This document shows positions 22,460-34,489 of a DNA stretch of 64,000 bases, in pieces. Source of the DNA: Ampullaceana balthica (taxonomy: Eukaryota; Mollusca; Gastropoda; Lymnaeidae); contig CALYLW010000017.1 in the NCBI GenBank assembly GCA_944989445.1, positions 2,862,001 through 2,926,000 of the forward strand. Reading direction: 5' to 3'. Positions within the stretch are counted from its first letter, which is position 1. The number at the start of each line of letters is the position of its first letter. The position numbers were made by a program, and so were the translations under genes. The notes below the pieces were generated by a model. That model had not been told where the DNA came from. It searched no databases and saw only the letters and a list, made by a program, of their open reading frames with translations.

Positions 22460-23400
22460 CGTAGTTTCGTGACCCCTGTCATAGTCGGAAGACTGTTCCA
22501 CAATTTTGGTGCCGCCGTTCCAAAAAGCCAACACCAAAGAACCCCCTCCTGTTTCCATCCACACCGGGAGCTTTCAGAAGTGACTACGTAGAAGATTGCA
22601 GCCCCTTTAGAGATACATGTTCTAATGTTCCACTGCATTTTCCTTCCAGATGATTCTTAGCTTGAGTTTACCCCCGACGTCTGTGCAAGAAATAATCCCC
22701 ACACGGATGGCGCCTGAATGCGAGGTCACGGTCACCTTGTTTTCCCTTCAGGGTGCCACGCAAGTGTCACGAGTCGTTATTTTTTCTTAAAATTCACATG
22801 ATGAGGGTCGATATATTAACGGCTCGTATATTTAAGAGTATACCTAGATTCAAGCTTTGTCCCGGGCTGCTTTATTGTTTGAAATCGGGTGCTCCGGATG
22901 AAACCAGCGTTGTATTGAAGATACAAATACAATGCGGCACTTGATGCACTTAACAGAAACGAAGGGCGAGAAATCTATATACCTGTTTTAAAAAAAATAT
23001 TTAGAAGAGGTCATTTCGGGCGTTAATCTCACCATAGTCCAGACAAGGACAACCGCTACAGGAAGGTCAAAGAACGATAGTTATTACAACAATAATTGGA
23101 GGGTGGAGATCAGATTTTTCTAAACCATTTATGACGCTTTGAAATCCAATAGTTATACTTTTGGTGTCATATCTGTCTTTATTTTCCGACATTTTATTTT
23201 ACTCTGCCGTAATTTTACATTCATATTTTCGATACCGTAATAGTATTTCGAATGTCATTTTCGTCCAGGAATTCCGTTCATTTTTTGGTTCGGGTGTCTT
23301 AAAGAAAGCGGGGGCGTAGCTGGTGTATAACTTGATTAAGACAGAACAATGCAATACGTTCAATAGAGGAGGAAAATGTGTCATCCAATGCGGACCATCC
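22460..23400. other. Unique-looking sequence, no gene supported
   Basis: A few short open frames occur, none with recognisable motifs or good splice flanks. Confidence 0.35.
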
Positions 23401-23419
23401 GGTTTGATGACACTGACCA

Positions 23420-23990
23420 GTCCAACATCGACACTGTCAACTCCTACTGGCACCACTGACACTCCAAACGTCGAAATAACCATTCATACCGGCACCACTG
23501 AGCACTCCAACCCTTGACACTGACCACTCCTACCTGCACCATTGACCACTCCAACCGTCGAAATAACCATTCATACCGGCACCACTGAGCACTCCAACCC
23601 TTGACACTGACCACTCCTACCTGCACCATTGACCACTCCAACCGTCGAAATAACCATTCATACCGGCACCACTGAGCACTCCAACCCTTGACACTGACCA
23701 CTCCTACCTGCACCATTGACCACTCCAACCGTCGAAATAACCATTCATACCGGCACCACTGAGCACTCCAACCCTTGACACTGACCACTCCTACCTGCAC
23801 CATTGACCACTCCAACCGTTGGTAATGACCATTCATACCTGCACCTCTGACCACTCCAACCCTTGACACTGACCACTCCTACCTGCATCATTGACCACTC
23901 CAACCGTTGGTAATGACCATTCATACCTGCACAACTGACCACACCAACTGTTGGCAATGACCACTCCTACCTGCACCACTGATAGACTTG
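23420..23990 (+). repeat. 87-bp minisatellite with ~22-bp subunits
   Basis: The 87-bp unit is itself four variants of a 21-22 bp block (ACTCC[TA]ACC … TGACC). The left units are nearly identical and the right-hand units (after 23815) are diverged. It keeps long frames open on both strands, but these are repeat read-through. Confidence 0.9.
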
Positions 23991-24020
23991 TTAGGTCAGA
24001 GTTAATTACTTTACTGTCTC

Positions 24021-25485
24021 CTTATCTTATCTTATCTGTTTACAGACGCTCCTTCTATACAGAAGATTATTGCGTCCTACGCTTATCTATGGTTTGTGTT
24101 TAGTCCTGCATTTTTATTAGAGATTTAAATGTTGATAAAGTGTTGGTTTTCCTGGATTCTTCAGGCAACCCATTCCACGCCCGAATTCCGGACGGGAAGA
24201 AGGAAAACTTGTATGTGTTTGTTCTTGCATACGGAATAAGAAAGGTGTTTTTATCCTTATGTCTATCTGAGGGTTGTATTAAGTTATCTTTGTGTTGTAT
24301 TTCTAAATTAGAATTAATTGCTTTATGTATGATTACTACTTTGCTCTTGGTTCTTCTATCCTCTAGTGTTTCAAGGTTTAATGATTTAACTAATGGTGTT
24401 ACTCTTGTCAGTTTCGAATATTCTCCAGTAATGAATCTTGCAGCTCTTTTTTGAATTTGTTCTAGTTTATCAATGTTTTCTTTGGTGGATGGGTCCCATA
24501 CAGAAGATGCATATTCTAGTGCAGGTCTCACCAAAGTGAGGTAGCATTTTAGTTTTATATCTCTATTACATTTGTTAAAGTTCCTTTTTATAAAGCCTAA
24601 GGTTTTGTTTGATTTTTTAATAACTTCATTGACATGGGGATTCCATGATAGTTTCTCATTTATTAAGACTCCTAAGTATTTTGCATCTTTAGTTTGGGTC
24701 AGTTCTTTTCCATGAATGTATTTTGAATTTATTTGTTTCTTTTTCTTTGTTACTCTTAACAGTTGACACTTTTCTGGATGGAAAGAGTTACTCCAGTTAG
24801 TTTCCCATTTTATCAATTCATCTAAGTCTTTTTGTAAAATTTTGCTATCTTGTTCTGATTTAATTGTTCTATAGATTATACAATCATCAGCAAATAGCCT
24901 AACTTTTGTACCTGTTGAGATGTTGTTGGGTAAATCATTTATATAAATTAAAAAGAGTAAGGGACCTAGCACAGTTCCTTGTGGAACTCCTGAGTTAACC
25001 TTTATTGGTGCAGATTTAGATCCATTAATTATTACAGTTTGCTCCCTGCCCAAAAGGAAGTCTTGGATCCAGTGATGTAAGGAACCTGAGATTCCAAAGT
25101 AGTTAAGTTTTTTAAGTAAACTAAGGTGGTGAACTTTGTCAAATGCTTTTGAGAAGTCTAGCAATATTGTATCTATTTGATCATTTTTGTCCAAGCCTTT
25201 TGATAGTTCATCTATTAAACCTATTAATTGTGTTTCACATGATCTGTTTTTTCTAAAGCCGTGTTGATGTGGGCATAGGGCATTATATTTGTCAAGGTGG
25301 TTAACTATTCTACTATATATTATGTGTTCTAGTAATTTACAGGTGATACTAGTAAGTGATACAGGCCTGTAATTACCAGGGTCTGATTTATCCCCTTTCT
25401 TAAAGAGTGGACTTACATTAGCTAATTTCCAATCCTGGGGCACTTTACCCTGGTTTAGAGAGGCTTGAAAGAGAACTACAAGGAT
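24021..25485 (-). mobile_element. CR1/Jockey-like LINE, 3' part with reverse transcriptase
   Basis: The minus-strand frame ends at 24100 and encodes about 460 residues, from ILVVLFQASLNQGKVPQDW through the RT core. Visible motifs are LFKKGD and NYRPVSL near the start, DFSKAFDKV (first catalytic Asp), GVPQGTVLGPLLFLIYIND, and the catalytic box FADD. Then come the thumb/C-terminal segments KYLGVLI, RPALEYASSVWDP and the RRTKSK stretch. The 3' UTR ends in (ATAAG)n at 24021. This part is intact with no internal stop. The missing upstream RT portion lies at 33841-33975, separated by a nested insertion. The endonuclease domain is absent, so it is 5'-truncated and dead. Confidence 0.9.
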
Positions 25486-25748
25486 ACTACATCTCCTTCG
25501 AAAAGTTCATGTTTTTTTTCTAAATAAAAAATCATCCGTGACCATTATGACACATAACCTTTGTTCCCGCCAATTCCCGTATTATCTGTGTTCAGTAATA
25601 GGTTAAAAAGTAAACAATGACTTTCATTATCAGCACCCGATCTGTACTACTGTAACATAACTAGTATTAGTGCGGACAGGGGAAAAAACGTACTGAACTA
25701 TAGCGGAAATAGTTTACCGTCGACATAAGGGGAAATTGTAACAAATAA

Positions 25749-25832
25749 TAATAATAATAATAACCATAATAACAATAATAATAATAACGATAATAATAAA
25801 AATAATAATAATGATAATAATAATAATAATAA
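25749..25832 (+). repeat. AAT trinucleotide microsatellite
   Basis: An imperfect (AAT)n tract immediately left of the pogo-like element. Confidence 0.9.
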
Positions 25833-25834
25833 AA

Positions 25835-26998
25835 CAGTCGGAGCTCTCTAAGTCGAACTCAAAGGGACCCGAAAAAAAATTCGACTGAGTTTCGAGTTAG
25901 GGAAACGGGCATAATAGGCGCAGATTAATCAAGGGCAATTTTGATATTGAGGGTGGGGGACAGCCTACCAGCGAGAATGCTTGACAGGAAGGAGAGACGG
26001 TGTCTGATGTTTCATATGAAAGGAAGCCAACTTAGATTTTAAATACCGGCACCACTGAGAAAGCCCCTCCCCCCACACTTTACTCCCTCAACAGAGGATG
26101 GGGGGAGTAAGATTTTCATTTTTACCCAAACACCTTGGAAAATTCGACTAAGGGAGGTGGGAAGACACAAATCTTTGATTTAATTAAGGAGATCTAAAAT
26201 ACATTAGTGTTATGGAATTTGGCCAGGACCTAACAATCAATTCGATATAGGGAGGTTTTCGAGTTAGGGGAGTTCGACTTAGCGAGGGGTTGGCCTCTAT
26301 GTGGCTCAACAGACGAGTAGGATTGCGGAGCTGACCTCAACCTGAAACCGACAACTCCTGGCAGGCAATGCTGAAGTCCGATATGTTAGGTGTTAGGTGC
26401 TAGTCACATATGATTACAGTCGCTGTACGGATCTTAGGCAGAGTATCAGATGCAATGCCCATGATGAAAAACCACAGTACCCGTTGAAGTTCGGGTTTTT
26501 CCAAAGCGACCGTTTCGTCCCCCCTCATTTTACTAGCAACGCCCTTGAGCGGTAACGGTTTAGGGCCAGGAGCGCCAGCACGGATTAGCAAAAGGCACCG
26601 TGAAGAACGTAGTGGACGCCAGCTCTGAGGAAACCTTCCAGTGGGGGTTACACCCTAGGCAGGTCATTGATGATCCCCCGCTTTTCGGCAGTCCTAACCA
26701 TTGAGACTCATGTGCTTTGCCGGGGCGGCGCCAAAGTGGTAGCGAGTCGAAGTAGGGAAAAGTCCACCCCTCCTTGTGAGGTCCCTTTTAGTGGGAGGCA
26801 TTTTCGACTTTGTGTCTTGGATGCCCGGGGCGGCCGCTTCAGAGCGACCGTACCGGGGGGGGGGAGGTCTCTCAGCTGTTAGCACCCTTAGGGGATGAGA
26901 GATTTGAGGGGGGTTTCCGGGAAGACCCAGGAAGAGCATTAGGCTCTGGGCTGCTGAATTTCTTCCACATGTAGGATATACTTAGCGAGCTCCGACTG
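25835..26998 (-). mobile_element. pogo-like element interrupted by a dispersed repeat
   Basis: The left end CAGTCGGAGCTCTCTAAGTC and right end GCGAGCTCCGACTG are inverted repeats related to the MITE at 8960-9147. TA follows the right end. The right terminal repeat is split by the 26287-26980 insertion. There is no transposase frame. Confidence 0.75.
26287..26980 (+). mobile_element. Dispersed ~0.7 kb repeat with 9-bp target duplication
   Basis: CTTAGCGAG flanks it on both sides (26278-26286 and 26981-26989), splitting the right terminal repeat of the pogo-like element. An inverted, partial second copy lies at 59402-59600, sharing TTCTTCCACATGTAGGAT and the GGAAGACCC[AC] stretch. The class is unknown; a short retroelement is possible from the variable-length target duplication. 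Confidence 0.7.
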
Positions 26999-27119
26999 TA
27001 ATAATAATAATATTACACACACAAATATACATGCACAATTTTTAAAGGGTTTACTACCCACGGTGCACTTAAAGGACAAATAGAAGGGAGTGAAATCATT
27101 TTTAAAAATCTGAAAGTGT

Positions 27120-27610
27120 AATTCCCTTTAAATTTAAAAGTTTTTGACTATAAATCCTTTATATACGAGACATAACTAAACGAATGTTCTTTATAATACG
27201 CAGCGCAAGACAATCCAAAAATGTATTTAAAAATGTATGTCTCTTACAGTATGTTTAATATAATGCTCACAGATCTGGAATATATTTTTAAAAAGTATCG
27301 TCAATATAATACGAACCGCACCGCGCGAAAGGAAAATATTTAAAAAAGGCTGTTCAGTATAATACGCACCGCGACGCTCTTGCACAAAAATGTACATGCT
27401 ACATATAGACAAATAGAGATATCTAAACATTAATTTTAATTCGATCGATCTGAAATTTTGAAAAATCATTTTTATCATCGGCACGAGTCTGCCTGCAAAA
27501 TTTCAGCTCGCTGGCATACGAGGAAGTGTGTTAAAAATCAATCCAAAGTTTTTTCGGCATTCAAGGCATCAAGCAATCAAGCAGACGCCACGAGTTAATA
27601 TAAAGGATTT
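27120..27610 (-). repeat. Diverged inverted relative of the 0.5 kb element
   Basis: TTTTTGACTATAAATCC and TCGATCGATCTGAAATTTTG mark it as a distant inverted relative of the 1262-3400 family. The body differs. Confidence 0.5.
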
Positions 27611-28960
27611 TAAAAAAAATATTATTTTTTTTTAAAGTCACTGAAGTGTGTAAAAAAGTTTGACTGCTTTACTTAATAAGCAAATTATTTTAAATGAATG
27701 CAAGAGACTTTCATTTAAAAAATTTTTTTTTATAAGAGTCAAAAGTTAATAATTGCCGCGCAGCAAATTTTGATAATGATAATATAATGTCTGTGTTTGT
27801 GGTGTGTAAAATTTAGCACTTTTAAAATATGATGCGCAACTTTGAACACGATTTAAAAAAGTAATTAATAAACATATTTGGCACACGGACATAAGAATTA
27901 AGAGGGAACGTGACATGATACTAGATATTTCGTCTTTTCTTGGGATATGAGAAATTTAATTTTAATATTGACATCCGGTTAAACAGAAAAGAACTCATGA
28001 TATGGGTCGCATTAAAAAAATATGACGTCAATCGAGAAATATTTTTGGTCATCTGGTAAGAATGACCGTTAAGGTCTATTTGGGTATTCAGTGACAGGAA
28101 CCAATACCCGTACTTCGACTAAGTCAGGTCCAATAACATGAACATTTAGCTGGTCTCTCTTCTATTACGAGGTATAGGATGTCTATGACGCAGTGGCGTA
28201 GCTAGAGGGGGCGGTGGGGGTGGTCCGACCCGGGCGGCACTCATTTAGGGGCGGCATTTGTGGGCATTTGAAAAGTGCAACCTATTCCGACAACCACCAT
28301 TTTTCTTTTGAAGGGTCCAAAACCAAGGTGAAACAAAAATATTCGGAATTTCTAGTCCTAATGGATTCCCACAACATTTGTTTGATTACATAGTGGATGT
28401 TATAACTTGCGCAAAACCGTTCAAATATTTAAAATCACTCAAAAAAGGTATTGATTTATTAGGAAAATTAAGCGGTATACAACCAAATGACGCTTTTATA
28501 AGAAAACTACACAAAAACACATCACCACTGGGCCCAATAATATATGCTATATGTAATATCGCTACGATGGTTTTTGCGTGGAATTTTGACATTCGCAGAA
28601 TGATGCGCGAACAAGTACCTACAATTCATGGTATTTCAAATATTGTGTTTAACTTGCAAGTAGTAATTTATATAACTGTTTGAGTTTTCAGACAATTTTT
28701 ATAAGGTACGTTATTAAAAATTAAATTAATTGTTTTTATTGCATTAAAGTAGCACACATAATTTGTGTTTTTCATTAAAATGCGGTTATTCATTAAAAAT
28801 GTACGCCTATCCAATTAAAGTAATGTGTAAATAATTTGAATTCGTCTATTTATGGCAAAAAAATATAAATATTTAAATTTCTCCGTTAATAAACACCACA
28901 ACAGGCATATAAAATAATTTCGAAAAGATATACTTTAAAATTTCAAGCATCTTAGAAAAA

Positions 28961-29770
28961 TTGACATCTGAAGAAGTAACTAGTAAAACGAGATCAGATG
29001 CTGGAATTTTACTCAATTCAATGCAATCTTTTTCTTTTATATGTTATCTCAATTTATGGGAACCGTCATTTTTTAAAATTAATGCAAATCCCTTGCATGG
29101 AACAAAGAGATGTGCTAATACAAAACGCTGTTATATCAGCCAAACAATTTGTGAGGAGTTGGAGATATCAACTAAACGCTGAGTTAGAAGGAGGACAAAA
29201 TATGAGTGGGGAAATTTAAGAAGACGTGGTTCTATCTTTAGAACGAGAAGTACAACGGGAAATGTTTTTTTTTCCATGGATGGAATCATAAAAGAAAATA
29301 AAAGAACGCGCTGATGAGTTGCATGTCCTTGCAAGAAAATATTCGTATATATTACCATGTAACCTACTAAATGAAGTATTTGAACATCAAATAAATTACT
29401 TTATTGACATTGATAAAGAACAGTTCAATATTGAAAGAAAAAGGATCCCGGTTTTTATGGCTGTACCTCAACAACAAGAAGAGGCATTATGTTAGAAAAA
29501 CGGGGAGGCCCCCTTGATATATTAAAATTTATTCAACAGTCAGATTGGAAAATTATGTACCCAACATTGTAATGTTGCTATGGTTTTTTTCAACAATTGC
29601 TATCAGTGTCGCTAGTTTTGAAAGGAGCTGCTCTTCATTCAACAATGAGCGATTTAAGACAACAAAATCTTGCAATATTGTCAATAGAACAAGATATTAC
29701 AAATAATGTATATTTTGATAACATAATACACGATTTTTCTATTATGAAAGTTAGGAATGTAAATGTATAA
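28961..29770 (+). pseudogene. Decayed hAT transposase, C-terminal half
   Basis: Segments in shifting frames read in order: TRSDAGILLNSMQSFSFIC, then an ELHVLARKYSY-like stretch, then the hAT C-terminal dimerisation block. The last shows as a STIAISVASFERSCSSFN-like match to the family's S-x-A-S-x-ERSFS core and ends LAILSIEQDITNNVYFDN. Frameshifts and stops (for example TAG at 29493) show it is dead. It is contained in the 28191-30589 element. Confidence 0.8.
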
Positions 29771-30117
29771 ATATGTTTACATACTAATGTCTACAATTTA
29801 TTTGTTTGTAAAAAAAATCATTTATTTATAAATTTAAAATGAAAGAATAGTAATTGATGTTTTTTTGGGTGTAAATTTGGAATATGTTTTGTCTCATTTG
29901 CTGCGACCTCAGTAACTTTCTTATGGCTTTTAAAAAATGTATAGTGTATTTTTATAAATGTGTATTTATAGGTATATCATCTAATGCGGCCTCTTTTATT
30001 ACTGCTTACATAACTATGGCATGGAATGGTAAACATGTTCCCCACCTTTACTTCGCTTCAATTTAAATTATTTATTTATGTTTATTAATTTATAAATTCC
30101 ATCATATCATTGACTGA

Positions 30118-30531
30118 AGGGGCCATCCATAAATGACGTCACGCTATTTTGGCTGATTTTTAACTCCCTCTGCCCTTGTCACAAGCCGTCACAAAAACTT
30201 AGACCCCTTTTTCAATATGAAGTCATAAAGCTTTGACAACCAAAATAAAAACTGTATTTTCTATTTGAAAATAAGCATGTTTCAAATGAATTTTTTGTCA
30301 TTTAAGTTTGTTTTTAGTGCAAGGCTGCACTCTAATTCGTAACACGCGTTTAACGTAAACGTCATTAAATAAAGTGTCAGTAATCAATATTTAAGTGAAA
30401 ATTTTATTTAAAATTGCGCGTTTTGATGTGACCTCACATTTCTCAAACACACACCACTCGTCACACATCGTCACAAGTGTATGATTCCCCTCTCCGCCCC
30501 AGGTTCGTGACGTCATTTATGGACGGTCCCT
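30118..30531. mobile_element. MITE with 24-bp inverted ends
   Basis: AGGGGCCATCCATAAATGAC at the left and GTCATTTATGGACGGTCCCT at the right pair with two mismatches over 24 bp, both including TGACGTCA. It is 414 bp long, non-coding, and nested in the hAT element. This terminus type recurs widely in invertebrates. Confidence 0.85.
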
Positions 30532-31859
30532 AAAAAGGGCGGCACATTGGAGACCGCTCCAGGCGGCAAATGCTGCAGGTACAGCGTTGCTATGACGTAT
30601 GGAAGTTCTACACATAGTACCGTTAATATTTCAAGGCGATGACTTTGACCAATGTAGGACTTCATGATTATTAAAATTATATTTAATTTGTCCTATAGCC
30701 TAATTAAAAAGTAAAGCGCAATAATGTCAAATGTACCTTTAGATAACACAAACATGTGGTCTACACCGAGATCGGCTTTTGCTTTAAAAAAATTATGTAA
30801 TTTTTGTGTGTGTGCTTCAGTTTGTTCACTTTATAAACGACCTATTCATTGTCTTGTGGTCATGGCTCAAAGCAATTTAGTCATTAAACTTTTAGATGGT
30901 AGACTTGATATAGACTAAACTAAACACATATTCTTTGGGTCTGAGATTACTCTCTTAAAAGGTCTTGGCCAACACCTGAGCAACCTGCCCCATCTTCTGT
31001 GCAGTGCCATATTACATTGTCTTAATGTGAGACTCTTTTGCCTCCCCTAGACCCCCCAGCCGACGCCGCGCGCCGAATACGCTGCCAAATTTTCGTCCGC
31101 CGAAAATCCGCCGGAAAATATGCGGCGCGCTGCATGAGCCACCTTATTTTGTCCGCCGTAAATCCGCCGAAAAATGAACGAGCCGCCCTAACGTAATGTT
31201 TCTGTTTTCTTAAGTTTCATTGCGTTTCTTTTTAAGATCGATTGCATTTTTAGAATAACCGTCGCCGGAAGTGTGACAAAAATGAGTTATTTGAATAGTT
31301 TTTTACAGTGCTTTTTTTTGTAAAAAAAAATAGGTGCGGTACTCAGTGCTGGATTGCCTAACTTTTAACTACCAGTTCGCACCTCGATGCAAGCTAAATC
31401 ACAACTGCAAAGATACTAAATTTCTCAAACAATTTTATGTTATAATTAACCAATAATAACACTATGTAACAAATTTTCACTGTTGTTCTGTTCCTGGGCT
31501 GAAAGTGTGTTTTCCTAACACGTTAGGTCTAGACCAGAAAGGAAATTGCTGTTATTCCAGAAAAACTTTGCTTCTGTGACCGGGACAATGAAATTTGGAA
31601 AATTGCGTGTTTTTGAGAACATTCTCGATTTTCTTTCAATGCCCAGCTTCATCCCTGAACTGCTAGATTTGTCCAGATGTTTATACTATTCTCCTGAACA
31701 TTCTAGAACGTGCAATAAACTTCCAGAACTTTCGAGACACTCTCAGAACTTTCTAGAACGTTCCAAAAGTAGCTGTATAAGTATAAAAGCACAGGTGTCT
31801 CGAACCAAGATTCCAATTCGTGTTATTGCAGACTGAAAGGATAACGATTCGTAGTTGAA

Positions 31860-33415
31860 GAGAAGTTATTTATTTGATATAGCATCCAGAGGTTGTTTGC
31901 ATCGAGCTGATTCATTCTGCTACGTGTGCGGACAATTCATAAAGACAAGCGCGAAAAAGTATTCCGTGGAAGCAAGTCGTATAATGTGCGAGGCCTATAC
32001 GCATACTTCGGCGTGTCGGTCGGGGACCAAGACAAATCTTGGGCACCGCATTTCACATGCGAATATTCCAAGAAAACACTTCAAGGTAAACTGGACAGTT
32101 CCTTCTCGCTTAGATGTGTTTTAATTTATTTTTATAAAATTTCAATGCTTTAGATCTAGTTCAAGTCAAAGAGTTGTAATTTACAAAGTTTTGTCATAAG
32201 TCGTGTACTGTAGGCAAATACGTTCCATCTTGAAATCGTTCCATATTTTGAAATTTCCTGCCCTCAAATTACTATAATTCTTATGTATTATTATGTGCTA
32301 TGTTGCGGGTTGGTACAGAGGATAGAAGTACCCAGTACCACACAGCCCATAGATCTGCCAGTTCCGACTCCTCCTAGGCGGCATCGGCCATCTTCAGGAG
32401 ACAGCAGCAAGTCATATAGCGAGGCAGATACTGGAGATATGGACTACGATTCTGAAGATGAATTTGGGGATAGAAATCCGTACTTAATTAGGGACCTTGG
32501 GCTTACGAAATCAAATGCTGAGCTTCTGGTATTCAGGCTCAAACAGTTGAACTTGGTTGATGATAGCATACAAGTCACGGATCAGAGGAAGCTGCATCAA
32601 AGATTCTCCAACTTCTTCAGTCAGCGTGATGGGCTGTGCTTCTGCAACGATGTTGCCGGTATATTACATGCTATAGATATCGCACGTAATCCTATTGAAT
32701 GGCGTCTATTCATAGTTCATCCCGGAGCATCAAAGCCGTGTTGCTTCACAACGGAAACAACTACCCGTCTCTCCCGATGGCCCACTCTGTGCATCTCAAA
32801 GAGGACTACAACAGTGTCAAAAAGTTGCCGAGTGCATTAAAGTATTACGACTACGGATGGGAGGTCATCGGTGACTTCAAAATAGTATAATTCCTAATGG
32901 GACGCCAAGGATGTTTCACGAAATTTCCTTGTTTCCTCTGCAATGTCTCTGGGACAGCCGTGACACTAAGGTGCATTAACGCACAAAGGACTGGTCACAA
33001 AAGAACCGAGTTTTTTGTTGGGAAGAGCAATGGGAAGTGGGAGCCGCTGATAGAACCTCATAAAGTGCTTATGTCACCGCTGCACATCAAGTTGGGCCTC
33101 ATTAAGCAATTTTTCACTACTCTTGACAAGGAGTCAGTAGCATTTCAATACCTCCAAGATCTTTTTCCAAAGCTGTCCGAGGCTAAGATCAGGGCTGGTA
33201 AATTCGTAGGAACACAGATCAAGAAGATCATAGAATGTGAGGATTTCGCAAAGCTGTTGAACAGGACTGAGAGAGCGGCTTGGAGCAGTTTCGTTGCAGT
33301 TGTTCAGGGCTTCCTAGGTAATCACAAAGCTGAAAACTATGTGGAGTTGGTGCACTCTCATAAAGAATTACGCCAAAATGGGATGCAGAATGTCTCTGAA
33401 AGTCTATATCCTTGA
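31860..33415 (+). pseudogene. Decayed conserved ORF family (large uncharacterised protein, probably transposon-derived)
   Basis: Three frame-shifted segments read in order. At about 31915-32090 is a CYVCG zinc-knuckle-like start, and in the adjacent frame GLYAYFGVSVGDQDKSWAPH. At 32440-32840 is DLGLTKSNAELLVFRLKQLN, then FCNDVAGIL and EWRLFI. At 32700-33415, in the next frame, are KAVLLHNGNNYPSLPMAHSV, a stop at 32888, then GRQGCFTKFPCFLCN, SPLHIKLGLIKQF, and GFLGNHKAENYVELV. From memory, proteins of this layout (LHNGN, AHS-H-KE, PCFLC, HIKLGL) occur as repetitive uncharacterised predictions in arthropods and cnidarians. The copy lacks its C-terminal part. Host versus transposon origin is not proven. 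Confidence 0.65.
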
Positions 33416-33840
33416 TTCTTTTTCTTACAAACCTAATTTATAAATTACTAATTGAAATACAAATTAATTAATTAATTAATTTAAGTCATCGTTAAGCTTT
33501 GTCGTAAATAGGCAATTTATTATTACTCAATTGTGGCTCAACGATCTTCTACTACTACTAGCAGAAAGGTAAGCCTAATTTAATTGTTTCAATTAACTAG
33601 ATACTAGTTTAGTCAATATTGGTTGATTTTTAAGGGTGATCCTGAAGTTTTAGCACGTAAATATTTTCGCTGCGAATTTTTAATCTTCTCTCGAGAACTT
33701 TCATTTTTAAATTATTAAATGCATTTATATATGTTATATTTGACTTATCATAGCGCTAATTTGTAAGGCTTTTTAATTTATAAGGCTTTTTCGGCCCTTG
33801 ACGCTACATAATCAGAGTAGGATAAATGATTTTTGTTTAT

Positions 33841-33975
33841 CTACAAGGATTGGGGACAGTTCATTGCTTAGTTCTTTTAATAACCTTGCAGGCAATTCAT
33901 CTGGGCCAGTAGCTTTGTTTGTTTTTAAGTTTTTTAGGAATGAATTTATACCTATCTCGTCTACAAAAAAAAAGC
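33841..33975 (-). pseudogene. Upstream RT fragment of the split LINE
   Basis: The minus strand encodes VDEIGINSFLKNLKTNKATG followed by PDELPARLLKEL and ends SPILV, the beginning of a CR1/Jockey RT domain. Its last codons (ATC CTT GTA) are duplicated at 25476-25485, where the rest of the RT continues in the same frame. The 5' boundary near 33975 abuts an A/T-rich run. Confidence 0.85.
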
Positions 33976-34489
33976 AAGAAAAGTTACGCGTTGAACCTCT
34001 GATATACGACATAGGAGTGGGACGGTGGAGTGGGACTTAAATTTACTTTTAATTGTGAGTTTCTATCGTTATGTATGAGATAGTGAGTATGACACATTGA
34101 CACTATTGTTTTTATTTATAATACATGATACATCAAGTAGGCCTATTGCTGTAGTCTGTATTAACGCAACAATATCCAGTTTTACCCACCAATTTATTTG
34201 ATATTATTTAGTAAATAATAAACTGTAAATTAGTAATGTTCTTGTCTTTTTCATCTTTTATATTCACGTTGTATGACTGTCACCGTCAGACTACGTAACT
34301 ATTGTCATAAATAAAATAAGAGAAATTCAATTATTTTTTTTCTAACAATTGAAAAAAATCGCAAAGCTGAAACTTGTCAACTTATCAAGGGCGCCAAAAA
34401 TAAACTAGCCAAGGGCGTAAAAAAACCTTTTACGCCTCTGTTGTGACGCTTAAAGTATGGCATCAATTACATTATTTATTTTTAAATCC

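Larger units (their letters stand above)
28191..30589 (+). mobile_element. hAT transposon with perfect 8-bp target duplication
   Basis: CTATGACG flanks 28191-30589 on both sides (28183-28190 and 30590-30597). The 5' end is CAGTGGCGTAGC and the 3' end GGTACAGCGTTG, an imperfect inverted match. The plus strand contains decayed transposase segments, and a MITE is nested near the 3' end. Confidence 0.9.
25486..33840. mobile_element. 8.36 kb composite insertion splitting the LINE
   Basis: CTACAAGGAT occurs at 25476-25485 and again at 33841-33850. Removing 25486-33840 with one copy of this decamer rejoins the LINE coding sequence in frame on the minus strand. The insert includes an AAT microsatellite, a pogo-like element, a hAT, a MITE and decayed conserved ORFs. 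Its own ends show no clear inverted repeat. Confidence 0.8.

Noticed and set aside
22253..22638. Two overlapping repeat ORFs rich in RRRHFIRPADV
   Set aside because: They are produced by the 23-bp minisatellite in two frames at once.
23444..23957. Minus-strand repetitive protein (GVVSVKGW repeats)
   Set aside because: It is read-through of the 87-bp minisatellite. It has no signal peptide, the period is divisible by 3 by chance, and the plus strand is open as well.
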